A DNA stretch of 64,000 nucleotides from Acidimicrobiaceae bacterium (GCA_024641005.1 JAHEDX010000005.1:28532-92531); one strand, 5' to 3'. Positions 8,716-17,206 are shown, counted from the first letter of the stretch. Made by a program: numbers and translations. Notes: generated by a model from the sequence alone, not told the origin.

Positions 8716-10148
8716 GACGCACCAACGAACGATGATTCGGCACGAGGACCGAGATCGAGCGCGCGGTCGGCGAGGTGCACCGTGAGCAGGCGAACACCCC
8801 ACGGCGTCCATTCGATCGTCATGTCGACGCCCGTGTCGTCGGGCGCTCCGGCGCATGCCCCCAGCAGCGCGCCGAGCGATCGGTCGTCGCCCTGCAGCGG
8901 CAGCGAGCCGGTGGCGTCGGTGAGCACCCAACGCCCGTCGAGCATCGACGGCGCCGCCCGCACCGTGGCCGGGTACCGCTCGAGCCAGGGCTCGGCGGCG
9001 ACGGCGCTGCCGATCGCGTCGCACGCCGCTGCGATGGTGGCGGCCGCCGGAGTGGTGAAGGGAAGCGGGTCGGCGTATCGACGCCCGGCCAGCGCTCTCA
9101 ACGATCCGCCGGGATATCGATGCAGATCGGCGTGCACCACCGTGCCGACGGTGAACGAGTCGTCGAGGCTCTGCTGATATGCCGCGAACGACAACAACAT
9201 CGCCCAGTTGCCGGACCGCACCCCGCGGACCCACAAGCGGCGAACCTCGATGCGATCCTCACGGGTGTCGCTGCGTCCGGCGATGAACCACTCGTCGGTC
9301 TCGGGCACGCCGCCGAGCACGTCGGCCTGGCGCACCTGCCACCCCGACGCGGTCGCAACCGCATCAGCCAGCGGGCCCGGCAGTGTCGGCAATCGGCGAC
9401 CAGCCTGAGCGATCAGGTGCAGCAGCCCCAGCTCGGCGAGCACCTCGGCATGCCAGTCGGGGCCGGCGCCGACGAGACCCGCGAGACGACGAACCCGGTT
9501 GGCCAGCGAGCCCGCACGCGCGTCGACCAGGCGGGCAGCGAGCGCGTCCCACGTGCCATACCGGGCCAGTGCCGGGTCGGCCAGACCGGTGCGCATGCGG
9601 TCTTCGAGCCATCGGTCGAGTTCGGTCAATCCTTCCATCATGCGAGCGACGCGTTCGTCGCGTGACCGATCGAGTTCGTCACGATCGGTTGGCCGGGCCT
9701 CGTCGGGAGCGCCGCCCGGTCCATCACCGGCCGAACCCGGTGAGACACCGTCGGCGGCATCGCTCGAGCCTGCGCCGGCGGCCACGTCTGCTGCATCGTC
9801 AGCCGTACGGGAACGACGGTCGCGGCGGGTGATCCACGACCCGACCGACTCGGGTCGCAACGCGTCAGGCACGCCACCGCGCACCCACAGCAGCAGCAGC
9901 GCCAGCGCGTGCTTGCAGGGATGCTTGCGACTGGGGCACGTGCAGCGCCATGCGACCTCGACGTGATCGACGGCCGTGTCGTAGGGCTCGGCGCCCGAGC
10001 CGCGACAACGACCCCACAGCGCACGCTCGTCGGCTCCCGATGCCGACCACTGGCCGACGTCTGCCAGCGGTTCGGCAGCCGCGACCGAGCGGGGCGACGG
10101 GGCGACCGCGACCACCTGTTCGACGGTCCATCGCTTCACCTCGGCCAC
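8712..10148 (-). CDS. SWIM zinc-finger protein (YehQ-like)
   Basis: A 478-aa protein with a SWIM zinc finger of the CxCx(n)CxH type, CTCPSRKHPCKHALALLLLW (around residues 70-90), preceded by the conserved opening VKRWTVEQVVAVAPSPRSVAAAEPL. A long Asp/Gly-rich linker follows, then a large C-terminal region of unknown fold. SWIM fingers bind DNA or proteins. In E. coli, yehQ sits with yehL, yehM and yehP, matching the other members here. I chose GTG 10148 rather than TTG 10178 because homologous sequence begins there. First gene of a SWIM-DUF5691 operon. Confidence 0.82.
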   Translation of the reverse strand: MAEVKRWTVEQVVAVAPSPRSVAAAEPLADVGQWSASGADERALWGRCRGSGAEPYDTAVDHVEVAWRCTCPSRKHPCKHALALLLLWVRGGVPDALRPESVGSWITRRDRRSRTADDAADVAAGAGSSDAADGVSPGSAGDGPGGAPDEARPTDRDELDRSRDERVARMMEGLTELDRWLEDRMRTGLADPALARYGTWDALAARLVDARAGSLANRVRRLAGLVGAGPDWHAEVLAELGLLHLIAQAGRRLPTLPGPLADAVATASGWQVRQADVLGGVPETDEWFIAGRSDTREDRIEVRRLWVRGVRSGNWAMLLSFAAYQQSLDDSFTVGTVVHADLHRYPGGSLRALAGRRYADPLPFTTPAAATIAAACDAIGSAVAAEPWLERYPATVRAAPSMLDGRWVLTDATGSLPLQGDDRSLGALLGACAGAPDDTGVDMTIEWTPWGVRLLTVHLADRALDLGPRAESSFVGAS

Positions 10149-10206
10149 GAGGGCAACGGTAGCGAGCGGGTGTTCCAACGTTCACTCACCGGTACCGTCA
10201 CGTGTC

Positions 10207-10641
10207 ATGAACGAACGAGTGGTATCCGTCTCCCGACTCATCAAGGCCTCCCCCGAGGCGATCTTCGACGTGCTGGCCGACCCGGCCCGCCATGGCGAGA
10301 TCGACGGGTCCGGCATGGTTCAGAACGTGCGCGGGGAATCGAAACGCCTCGAACTCGGTTCCAAGTTCGGCATGGACATGAAGATGGGGATCCTCCCGTA
10401 CCGCATCACGAGCACCGTCAAGGAGTTCGACGAGAATCGACTGATCGCGTGGGCCCACGCCGGCAAGCACCGCTGGCGTTACGAGCTCGAGCCGGTCGAG
10501 GGCGGCACGAAGGTGACCGAGAGCTTCGACTGGTCCACGTCCCCGATTCCCAAGGCGATCGAGATGATGGGGTACCCCAAGAAGCACCCCGCGAACATGG
10601 AGGCGACGCTCGAGCGGCTCGCCGACGTGGTCGAGGCCTGA
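10207..10641 (+). CDS. SRPBCC (START-like) family protein
   Basis: A 144-aa protein matching the polyketide cyclase/dehydrase branch of the SRPBCC superfamily: VVSVSRLIKASPEAIFDVLADPARHGEIDGSG at the N-terminus, a beta-rich middle (ITSTVKEFDENRLIAWAHAGKHRWRYELEP) and the final long helix near 125-143. These proteins bind small hydrophobic ligands; the ligand here cannot be inferred. TACCGT lies 8 nt upstream and may be a -10. The glutaredoxin-like gene follows after 17 bp, so co-transcription is likely. Confidence 0.82.
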   Translation: MNERVVSVSRLIKASPEAIFDVLADPARHGEIDGSGMVQNVRGESKRLELGSKFGMDMKMGILPYRITSTVKEFDENRLIAWAHAGKHRWRYELEPVEGGTKVTESFDWSTSPIPKAIEMMGYPKKHPANMEATLERLADVVEA

Positions 10642-10658
10642 CTCGCACGAGGCTCGCA

Positions 10659-10973
10659 ATGCCCACCGACACCGTTCACTTCTACTGGCGCCCGGGTTGT
10701 GGCTTCTGTTCGAGGCTGCGCCGCGGCCTCGACGATGCCGGAATCGAGACCGTCGAGCACAACATCTGGGACGTCCCCGAGGACGCGGCCACGGTGCGCT
10801 TCTACGCGAACGGCAACGAGACGGTTCCAACCGTGGTGATCGGCGAGGTCGGCATGGTGAACCCGTCGGCCAAGCAGGTCGCCCAGTACCTCGAGCACAA
10901 CGCGCCGCACCTGCTGCCGGACGGCTACGAACCGGCCGAGCCAGGTTTCATCGGCCGTCTGCTCGGTGGCTGA
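10659..10973 (+). CDS. Glutaredoxin-like thiol protein
   Basis: A 104-aa thioredoxin-fold protein of the actinobacterial glutaredoxin-like (mycoredoxin-related) type. The active site is WRPGCGFCSRL near residues 10-18, a CxxC motif, and the cis-proline region is TVPTVVIG (about 54). In actinobacteria such proteins reduce mycothiol mixed disulfides; this is family knowledge, not shown here. The C-terminal tail (HLLPDGYEPAEPGFIGRLLGG) is short and polar. I used the ATG at 10659; the 354-codon frame upstream is not coding. Confidence 0.82.
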   Translation: MPTDTVHFYWRPGCGFCSRLRRGLDDAGIETVEHNIWDVPEDAATVRFYANGNETVPTVVIGEVGMVNPSAKQVAQYLEHNAPHLLPDGYEPAEPGFIGRLLGG

Positions 10974-11067
10974 TTTCTCGATTCGGTTCGCCTCGGGCGA
11001 CGTCTCGCACGACGGTGGCGAACGGACCAGTCGCCGCCGTGGTCGACGCTGATCTGCACCCCCGACG

Positions 11068-11520
11068 TCATGGTGTGCAGGTCGCGCACGTGCCGTAGAT
11101 GTCGACTGCGTGGTGGAGCGGAGCGAAACCCAGAGCGGTGGCCACCTCGTCGAAGGTGCGATCCATCGCCGCTTCGACGCGATCGGGCAGCGTGACGTCG
11201 ACGACGGTGCCGCACGACTCGCAGATCAGATGGTGGTGATGCTCGGTCAGATGCTCGGCCAACTCGAACAATGCATGGTCGCCCACGTGCACCAATCGTC
11301 GGACCACGCCGACGTCGATCAGTACCGAGAGGCTGCGATAGGCCGAACTCTGTGCGAGCGATTCGTCGACCGCCAGCAGATCGGGCAGCGTGATCGGCGC
11401 CCCGGCTCGCGCCAACGCATCCACGACCGCTCGGCGATTGGCGGTGTAGTGCTGGCCGTGTTCGGCGAGGCGCGCCGCGATCGACCGGTGCAGATCGATG
11501 TCGGGAAGATCAGCGCCCAT
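11068..11520 (-). CDS. zur: Zinc uptake regulator, FUR family
   Basis: A 150-aa FUR-family repressor. The N-terminal winged helix spans about 1-80 (TANRRAVVDAL, SSAYRSLSVLIDVGVV). The metal-binding domain has the histidine run EHHHHLICESC with one CxxC and a second CxxC (CATC) at the extreme C-terminus, forming the structural zinc site. It overlaps the 3' end of the ZnuC gene by 11 nt and sits in a complete zinc-uptake locus, which supports Zur rather than Fur. It should bind the Zur-like boxes at 12340-12380 and so repress its own operon and znuAB when zinc is sufficient. Confidence 0.87.
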   Translation of the reverse strand: MGADLPDIDLHRSIAARLAEHGQHYTANRRAVVDALARAGAPITLPDLLAVDESLAQSSAYRSLSVLIDVGVVRRLVHVGDHALFELAEHLTEHHHHLICESCGTVVDVTLPDRVEAAMDRTFDEVATALGFAPLHHAVDIYGTCATCTP

Positions 11521-12340
11521 GGTCGTGGAGATGCTCGTGTGCGTGACGATGGGCGTCGTGGTGGGGCACCAGTTCGGGCGCGTGCGGCTCGCCATGATCA
11601 TGTCCGTGATCGTCGACCACGATCGACATCCCGTCGTCGCGGATCAGCCGACCACCGAACGCCTCGGCCAGCAGCGTCGGGACCAGCACTTCATCGGGCG
11701 GCCCGTCGGCGAGCACGCACCCGGCCATCAACATCACGCGATCGGACCGTCGCGCCTCCGCGAGGTGGTGGGTCGAGAAGACGACGGTGCCACCGGATGC
11801 GGCGTGCTGCGCGATCACCTCGAGGATCCTGAGCTGGCTGGGCAGATCGAGGCCGGTGATCGGTTCGTCGAGCAACAACAGGTCGGGCCTCGCGGCCAAC
11901 GCCTGGGCCACGAGCACTCGCTGCTGTTGACCACCCGACAGCTCGCCGAACGAACGCCGACGCAGACCGGTCACCTCGAGCAGCTCTGCCGACCAGTCGA
12001 TGCACTCGCGATCCTCGCGGCGTAGCGGACCGAGCAGGCCCCGATGCTGGTAGCGCCCCATCCGCAGCACCTCGTCGACCGACAGGGGCATCCAGCGATG
12101 ATGCTCGCGATGCTGCGTCACCATCGCCACGCTGCCGTTCACCGCGACCGTGCCCTCCTCAGGTGTGACGAGCCCGGCGAGCAGCGACAGCATCGACGTC
12201 TTCCCGCTGCCGTTCGAACCCACCAACGCGACGATGGCGCCGCGATCGAGTTCGAACGATGTCGGGGCGAGCGCGACCACCGGCCCGTAGTGCACGCACA
12301 CGTCGTGTGCGCTCACGAGATGATGACTGCTGGTTGGCAT
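11510..12340 (-). CDS. znuC: Zinc ABC transporter ATP-binding protein
   Basis: ATPase subunit (276 aa) of a zinc/manganese-type ABC importer. Walker A is VGSNGSGKTS (about 37), the signature is LSGGQQQR, Walker B is LLLLDEP, and the switch histidine lies in FSTHHL. The C-terminus is unusually histidine-rich (HGHDHGEPHAPELVPHHDAHRHAHEHLHDHGR), likely a zinc-binding tail. The start at 12340 lies 24 bp from the divergent znuA start and has no Shine-Dalgarno; GAGAAT ends 7 nt upstream, suggesting a leaderless transcript. Zur is encoded downstream with overlap. Confidence 0.92.
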   Translation of the reverse strand: MPTSSHHLVSAHDVCVHYGPVVALAPTSFELDRGAIVALVGSNGSGKTSMLSLLAGLVTPEEGTVAVNGSVAMVTQHREHHRWMPLSVDEVLRMGRYQHRGLLGPLRREDRECIDWSAELLEVTGLRRRSFGELSGGQQQRVLVAQALAARPDLLLLDEPITGLDLPSQLRILEVIAQHAASGGTVVFSTHHLAEARRSDRVMLMAGCVLADGPPDEVLVPTLLAEAFGGRLIRDDGMSIVVDDHGHDHGEPHAPELVPHHDAHRHAHEHLHDHGR

Positions 12341-12380
12341 GAGAGTGATTCTCACTCTAGCATCATGAGAATGGTTCCCA
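12334..12380. promoter_or_regulatory. Divergent znu promoter with two Zur-like boxes
   Basis: Forward promoter: TTGGCA (12334-12339), 18-bp spacer, TAGCAT (12358-12363), then 7 nt to an ATG at 12371. The spacer holds TGAGAGTGATTCTCA (12340-12354), a 15-bp inverted repeat like actinobacterial Zur boxes (TGAAAATNATTTTCA). A second weaker copy, TGAGAATGGTTCCCA (12366-12380), overlaps the znuA start. On the minus strand GAGAAT lies 7 nt before the znuC ATG. One Zur dimer on the first box would block both directions. Confidence 0.72.
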
Positions 12381-13252
12381 GTCGTCGATCAGCGGTTGCG
12401 CTGGCCGGGTGCAGCACGCTCGTCGTCGCCGCGTGCGGGGGCGGCGGATCAGCGACCGAATCGACGACGCCGCTGATGGCGACCACCACCATCTGGGCCG
12501 ACATCACCTCGCAGATCGTGTGCGGCGACCCGGTGCCGGCGTTGGTCCCGGCCGGGGCCGACCCACACACGTTCGAGCCCTCGCTGCGGGACCGTTCTCG
12601 ACTCGACAGTGCGACGGCGGTCATCGCCAATGGTGGCGGGCTCGAGGGCAGCCTGGTGGATCTACTCGATGTCGCCGCATCGAATGGTGCCGACGTGGTC
12701 GAGATGATGCCGCTCGCCCGCCCGGTCTCCGACGATCCTCACGTCTGGCAGGACCCGACGCGGGTCAGCGACGTGATCGACGACATCGCGGCGATGGCGG
12801 TCGACGCCGGCTTCGATGCCGACACCGTCGCAGCGTGTGCCGACGACTACCGAACCGAGCTCGCCGCGCTCGACGCCGAGATCGCCGGGCTCCTCGCTCC
12901 GCTCCCGGTCGAGAACCGCCGGATGGTCACCAGCCACGATTCGCTCGAGTACTTCGCCGATCGGTACGGCCTCGACATCGTCGGTACCGTCATCCCGTCG
13001 ACCAATACGCTCGCCGAGTCGAACGCAGCAGATCTCGCGGCGCTTGCCGGCCAGATCGAAACGCTGGGGGTTCCTGCAGTGTTCACCGAGCAACTCGAGT
13101 CGAGCACCGACGCCGACCGACTCGCCGACCGGCTCGGCGTGGAGGTCGTTCCCCTCGTCACCGACGCGCTCACCAGCGATCCCGCTACCGACACCTACGT
13201 CGAGATGATGCGGTCGAACGCCGCTGCGATCGCGGAGGCGCTGGCGCCGTGA
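12365..13252 (+). CDS. znuA: Zinc ABC transporter substrate-binding lipoprotein
   Basis: A 295-aa lipoprotein: signal peptide with lipobox LVVAAC (about residue 22-27), then a ZnuA/TroA-like metal-binding fold. Likely zinc ligands lie in GADPHTFEPS, DDPHVWQDPT and VTSHDSLEYFADRYG, and an acidic residue in FTEQLESS. The usual His-rich loop between the first two is absent. The ATG at 12371 is an alternative start fitting the leaderless promoter (TAGCAT plus 7 nt). The stop overlaps the znuB start (GTGA). It should capture zinc outside the membrane for ZnuB. Confidence 0.9.
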   Translation: MRMVPSRRSAVALAGCSTLVVAACGGGGSATESTTPLMATTTIWADITSQIVCGDPVPALVPAGADPHTFEPSLRDRSRLDSATAVIANGGGLEGSLVDLLDVAASNGADVVEMMPLARPVSDDPHVWQDPTRVSDVIDDIAAMAVDAGFDADTVAACADDYRTELAALDAEIAGLLAPLPVENRRMVTSHDSLEYFADRYGLDIVGTVIPSTNTLAESNAADLAALAGQIETLGVPAVFTEQLESSTDADRLADRLGVEVVPLVTDALTSDPATDTYVEMMRSNAAAIAEALAP

Positions 13253-14100
13253 CCTGGCTGCTGCACCCGGTCGACTGGTGGATCTCGCCATTCACCGACA
13301 ATCCGTTCCTGCGCGACGCGCTCTGGGCAGCGCTGCTCACCGTGGTCTGCACCAGCGTGATCGGCACATGGGTCGTCCTTCGGGGCCTCAGCTTCCTCGG
13401 CGACGCCCTGGCACACGGGGTGCTGCCCGGCATCGCGATCGCGTTCGTGCTCGGCCACAACACCACGGTCGGTGCCCTCATCGCGGCGCTGGCGATGGTC
13501 GGCGGCGTGCAGCTGATCCGCAACGCATCGCCGCTTCCCGACGACGCGTCGATCGGCGTGCTGTTCGTCGGATTCCTCGCGCTCGCGGTGGTCGTGATGT
13601 CCGCCCAGCAGGGCCGGGGTGCGGGCGACCTGACCCGATTCCTGTTCGGCTCGATCAACGCCGTCGACGCCGGCGACCTGCGGACGCTGTTGACCGTCGC
13701 CGTCATCACCGTGGGCGGTGTGATCGTGCTGCATCGGGCGTTGCTGGTGAGCACCTTCGATGCGACGCAGGCCAAGCTGATCGGGTTCCGTCCGCAGCTG
13801 ACCCACTTCGTGCTGCTGGTACTGCTTGCCCTGTCGATCGTCGCCTCGTTCGAGACCGTCGGCAGCCTGCTCGTGTTCGCCTTCTTGATCGCCCCACCGG
13901 CTACGGCGTCTTTGCTCGTGAAACGGGTGCCCTCGATCATGGTCACGGCGGTCGCGATCGGTGCGCTGAGCGCAGTGATCGGCCTGCTGATCAGCTATCA
14001 CCATGCCACGGCGACCGGTGCCACGATGGCGCTGGTCACCGTGATCGCCTTCATCGCGGTCCTGCTCGGCAAACGGCTCGTCGAGATCGTCCGAGCCTGA
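13249..14100 (+). CDS. znuB: Zinc ABC transporter permease
   Basis: Integral membrane permease of 283 aa in the ABC-3 family (ZnuB/TroC). At least seven hydrophobic segments are visible, starting with LRDALWAALLTVVCTSVIGTWVVLRGLSFLGDALAHGVLPG, a characteristic ABC-3 opening. GTG overlaps the znuA stop (GTGA at 13249-13252), showing coupling. It forms the zinc channel with ZnuC, encoded divergently. The first ~280 codons of the longer ORF are a shadow of znuA. Confidence 0.92.
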   Translation: MTWLLHPVDWWISPFTDNPFLRDALWAALLTVVCTSVIGTWVVLRGLSFLGDALAHGVLPGIAIAFVLGHNTTVGALIAALAMVGGVQLIRNASPLPDDASIGVLFVGFLALAVVVMSAQQGRGAGDLTRFLFGSINAVDAGDLRTLLTVAVITVGGVIVLHRALLVSTFDATQAKLIGFRPQLTHFVLLVLLALSIVASFETVGSLLVFAFLIAPPATASLLVKRVPSIMVTAVAIGALSAVIGLLISYHHATATGATMALVTVIAFIAVLLGKRLVEIVRA

Positions 14101-14107
14101 CGCGTAG

Positions 14108-14563
14108 CTAACCGGCCCGCAGGATCAACAGGTACTGGCCGCCGCCCGATTCGATCTCGGCGATCAGGGCCAGATCGGGCTCGAGGCGCGAGACCCGGTC
14201 GACCAGCCAGTCCGCCGCCGCCTGCGCATCCTCGCGATTCGGGCATCGGGCCATCACCTCACGACCGCCTTTGCGTTGCAGGCGTTCGACGCTGGTGATG
14301 ATCACCGCCGGGTCGGCGACGAACAGGTCGTCCGCCCAGGCGACGACCGGTTTCACCGACCCCTTACCGGTATTGCATCCACGATGGGCGAGACGGTCGG
14401 GAGCTTCTGACTTGCCCTTGTTCTTCTTGGCCCTGCGGTCGGTGATGCGCGTGTCGATGCTCGGCCCACGAGGGTCGTTGACCGACATCTCGCGATCGAC
14501 CGGCTCGTCACACAACCAGCATCGCCAACCGTCCCGGTCACCGATCACATCGAGCCTGCTCAT
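14108..14563 (-). CDS. HNH-like zinc-binding protein
   Basis: A 151-aa protein whose N-terminal ~70 residues resemble an HNH nuclease fold: CWLC near residue 15-18, then APDRLAHRGCNTGKGS, like the conserved 'LAHxxCNxxKG' end of HNH domains. The usual catalytic DH is not evident (SIDTRITDRRAKK instead), so nuclease activity is doubtful. The C-terminal half (ARCPNREDAQAAADWLVDRV) is a separate small domain of unknown type. TACGGT lies 7 nt upstream of the ATG inside a palindrome shared with the divergent cbs gene. Confidence 0.65.
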   Translation of the reverse strand: MSRLDVIGDRDGWRCWLCDEPVDREMSVNDPRGPSIDTRITDRRAKKNKGKSEAPDRLAHRGCNTGKGSVKPVVAWADDLFVADPAVIITSVERLQRKGGREVMARCPNREDAQAAADWLVDRVSRLEPDLALIAEIESGGGQYLLILRAG

Positions 14564-14571
14564 GCCCCGCA

Positions 14572-14608
14572 CCGTAACGGAATGGTGCCGGCAGCATTCC
14601 GTTACGCT
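14572..14608. promoter_or_regulatory. Palindrome carrying both divergent -10-like hexamers
   Basis: CGTAACGGAATGGTGCC (14573-14589) is followed directly by GGCAGCATTCCGTTACG (14590-14606); the arms match at 16 of 17 positions. On the plus strand TACGCT (14603-14608) lies 6 nt before the cbs ATG. On the minus strand TACGGT (rc of 14571-14576) lies 7 nt before the HNH-like ATG. The palindrome thus spans both promoters and could be an operator or a dispersed repeat. Related arms recur at 17202-17236. Confidence 0.6.
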
Positions 14609-14614
14609 CGGCGC

Positions 14615-16012
14615 ATGGCTGACGCACGGCTCGCGGGAACCCAGATCGCCGATTCGGTGATCGATCTGTTCGGGGGCACCCCGCTCGTGAGAATGAAACG
14701 GATCATGGAGGTCGAGCAACTCCCGGCGGTCCTCGCCATGAAGATGGAGACGACCAATCCAGGCGGCTCGTCGAAGGATCGACCAGCACTCGAGATGATC
14801 ATCGCGGCCGAGCGTGACGGACTGCTGCAACCGGGGGGCACGATCGTCGAGCCGACCAGCGGCAACACCGGGGTCGGCCTGGCCATCGTCGCGGCACAAC
14901 GCGGATACAACTGCGTGTTCGTCATGACCGACAAGGTCGCGCCCGAGAAGGTCTCGCTGTTGCAGGCCTACGGGGCAGAGGTCGTCGTGTGCCCCGTCGC
15001 CGTCGCCCCCGAGGACCCACGCAGCTACTACAGCGTGGCCGAACGTCTCACGACCGAGCGCAACGCCTTCCGGCCCAACCAATACGCGAACCCGAACAAT
15101 CCGCTCGCCCACTACAAGACGACCGGCCCGGAGCTGTGGGAGCAGACCGCCGGCCGGATCACCCACTTCGTCGCCGGCGCCGGAACATGCGGGTCGATCA
15201 CCGGGACGGCCCGCTACCTCAAGGAACAGAACCCGAACATCAAGATCATCGCTGCCGACCCCGAGGGTTCGGTGTTCTCGGGAGGCTCAGGGCGTCCCTA
15301 TCTGGTCGAGGGTGTCGGCGAGGACTTCTTCCCGGCCGCTTGGGCGCCCGAGTTGTACGACGAGACGATCGCGATCAGCGACGCCGAGAGTTTCCGGACG
15401 GCCAGATACGTCAGCCAGGTCGAAGGGATCCTGATCGGAGGATCGGGAGGTCTCGCCGTGGCAGCGGCGATCCAGGTCGCCAAGAGCGCCGGACCCGACG
15501 ACATCGTGGTGATCTTCAACCCCGATTCCGGGCGCGGATACCTGTCGCGCGTGTTCGACGATGACTGGATGGCCAACTACGGCTTCCTCACCGAGTGCGA
15601 CCAGTCCGTCGGCTCGGTACTCGAGACACGGAACGCGACACTCGACAGCCTCCTGTACGTGAACCCCCACGAGACGGTCCGCGCCGCGATCGAGCGAATG
15701 CGCGCCAACGGCGTCAGCCAGCTACCCGTGTGCAAGAACACTCCACCCTTTGCGGCCGCCGAGGTGAGCGGGTCGGTCGACGAGCTCGAGTTGATGGAGG
15801 CGATCTCCGCCGACGGCAGCGTGTTGGACACCCAGGTCGAGGACGTGATGGGCAAGCATCTCCCCACGATCGGCGTCGGCCAGAAGCTCGAACGGGCGGT
15901 CGAGATGTTGCACACCGCACCCGCCCTGCTGGTGCTGTCGGGCGGGCGACCGCTGAGCGTGCTCACGCGCACCGACATCCTCTCCTACTTCGACGCCCAG
16001 GCGCAGGCCTGA
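14615..16012 (+). CDS. cbs: Cystathionine beta-synthase
   Basis: PLP enzyme of 465 aa that condenses serine with homocysteine to cystathionine (transsulfuration). The PLP lysine is K54 in PGGSSKDRPALEM; the phosphate-binding loop is in EPTSGNTGVGLAI and GAGTCGSITGTARYLKE. The catalytic domain ends near residue 320 (PDSGRGYLSRVFDDDW), and the last ~120 residues contain a pair of CBS motifs, making it full-length CBS rather than cysteine synthase. TACGCT 6 nt upstream suggests a leaderless transcript. It is followed after 36 bp by a cystathionine gamma-synthase/lyase. Confidence 0.92.
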   Translation: MADARLAGTQIADSVIDLFGGTPLVRMKRIMEVEQLPAVLAMKMETTNPGGSSKDRPALEMIIAAERDGLLQPGGTIVEPTSGNTGVGLAIVAAQRGYNCVFVMTDKVAPEKVSLLQAYGAEVVVCPVAVAPEDPRSYYSVAERLTTERNAFRPNQYANPNNPLAHYKTTGPELWEQTAGRITHFVAGAGTCGSITGTARYLKEQNPNIKIIAADPEGSVFSGGSGRPYLVEGVGEDFFPAAWAPELYDETIAISDAESFRTARYVSQVEGILIGGSGGLAVAAAIQVAKSAGPDDIVVIFNPDSGRGYLSRVFDDDWMANYGFLTECDQSVGSVLETRNATLDSLLYVNPHETVRAAIERMRANGVSQLPVCKNTPPFAAAEVSGSVDELELMEAISADGSVLDTQVEDVMGKHLPTIGVGQKLERAVEMLHTAPALLVLSGGRPLSVLTRTDILSYFDAQAQA

Positions 16013-16048
16013 GCGTCCCGACCAGCGCGCCGAACGGAAGGAACACCA

Positions 16049-17206
16049 ATGGGTGAAGAGCAGCAACAGCTGGGGTGGGCGTTCGAGACGCTCGCCATCC
16101 ATGCCGGCCAGGAACCGGACGCCGCCAGCGGTGCAGTGGTACCGCCGATCTCGCTGTCGACCACGTTCGCGCAGAGCGAGGTCGGGGTGCACAAGGGGTA
16201 CGAGTACTCGCGTTCGGGCAACCCGACTCGCACTGCGATGGAGACACAGATCGCGGCGCTGGAAGCGGCACGGCACGGCCTGGCCTTCGCGAGTGGCCTC
16301 GCTGCGGAAGACAATGTGATGCGTCTGTTGCAGCAGGGCCAGCGGGTGCTGTTGGGCAACGACGCCTACGGCGGTACGTTCCGGCTGATCTCGAAGGTCT
16401 GGTCGCCACTCGGCTTTCCGTGGACCGCGGTCGATCTCAGCGATCTCGATCGTCTCGTCGCCAACTGGCCGGACGACACGGGCCTCGTCTGGCTCGAGTC
16501 GCCCACCAATCCCCTGCTCACATGCTTCGACATCGAGGCGATCTGCGAGATCGCCCACGCGCGTGGAGCGATGGTGGTCGTCGACAACACCTTCGCCACT
16601 CCGTATCTGCAGCAGCCGATCACGCTCGGGGCCGACATCACGCTGCACTCGGCGACGAAGTACCTCGGGGGCCACAGCGATGTCGTGGGCGGCTTCCTCG
16701 CGGTGGACGATGACGAGATCGCAGATCGGCTGCGGTTCACGCAGAATGCCGCCGGGGCGGTGCCGTCACCGTTCGACTGCTACCTCGTGCTGCGCGGCGC
16801 CAAGACGCTCGGCGTACGCATGGACCGCCACTGCGAGAACGCTCGTGCCATCGTCGACCTGCTCGTGTCACACCCCACGGTCGAGCGGGTGCTGTATCCG
16901 CAGTTGCCCGATCATCCGGGCCACGCGGCCGCCGCCAAGCAGATGCGCGACTACGGCGGCATGGTCAGCTTCACCGTGAAGGGCGGCGAAGCTGCTGCCC
17001 GCCGCATCGCCGCCGCCACCGAGTTGTTCACCCTCGCCGAGTCACTCGGAGCGGTCGAGAGCCTGATCGAACACCCGGGGGCGATGACCCATGCGTCGGC
17101 GGCCGGTTCGCCTTTGGAGGTGCCGGACAACCTGGTACGCCTGTCGGTCGGCATCGAGCACGCCGGCGACCTCGTCGCCGACCTAGCCCAAGCCCTCGAG
17201 CCGTAA
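16049..17206 (+). CDS. metB: Cystathionine gamma-synthase/lyase family enzyme
   Basis: PLP enzyme of 385 aa of the Cys/Met metabolism family. PLP lysine K204 lies in LHSATKYLGGHSDVVGG; the tyrosine/arginine pair is in YEYSRSGNPTR (about 51-61). Next to cbs it most likely acts as cystathionine gamma-lyase in reverse transsulfuration, releasing cysteine, though a synthase role cannot be excluded from sequence. It has a strong ribosome site (GGAAGGA). Its TAA lies within the palindrome at 17202-17236. Confidence 0.9.
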   Translation: MGEEQQQLGWAFETLAIHAGQEPDAASGAVVPPISLSTTFAQSEVGVHKGYEYSRSGNPTRTAMETQIAALEAARHGLAFASGLAAEDNVMRLLQQGQRVLLGNDAYGGTFRLISKVWSPLGFPWTAVDLSDLDRLVANWPDDTGLVWLESPTNPLLTCFDIEAICEIAHARGAMVVVDNTFATPYLQQPITLGADITLHSATKYLGGHSDVVGGFLAVDDDEIADRLRFTQNAAGAVPSPFDCYLVLRGAKTLGVRMDRHCENARAIVDLLVSHPTVERVLYPQLPDHPGHAAAAKQMRDYGGMVSFTVKGGEAAARRIAAATELFTLAESLGAVESLIEHPGAMTHASAAGSPLEVPDNLVRLSVGIEHAGDLVADLAQALEP

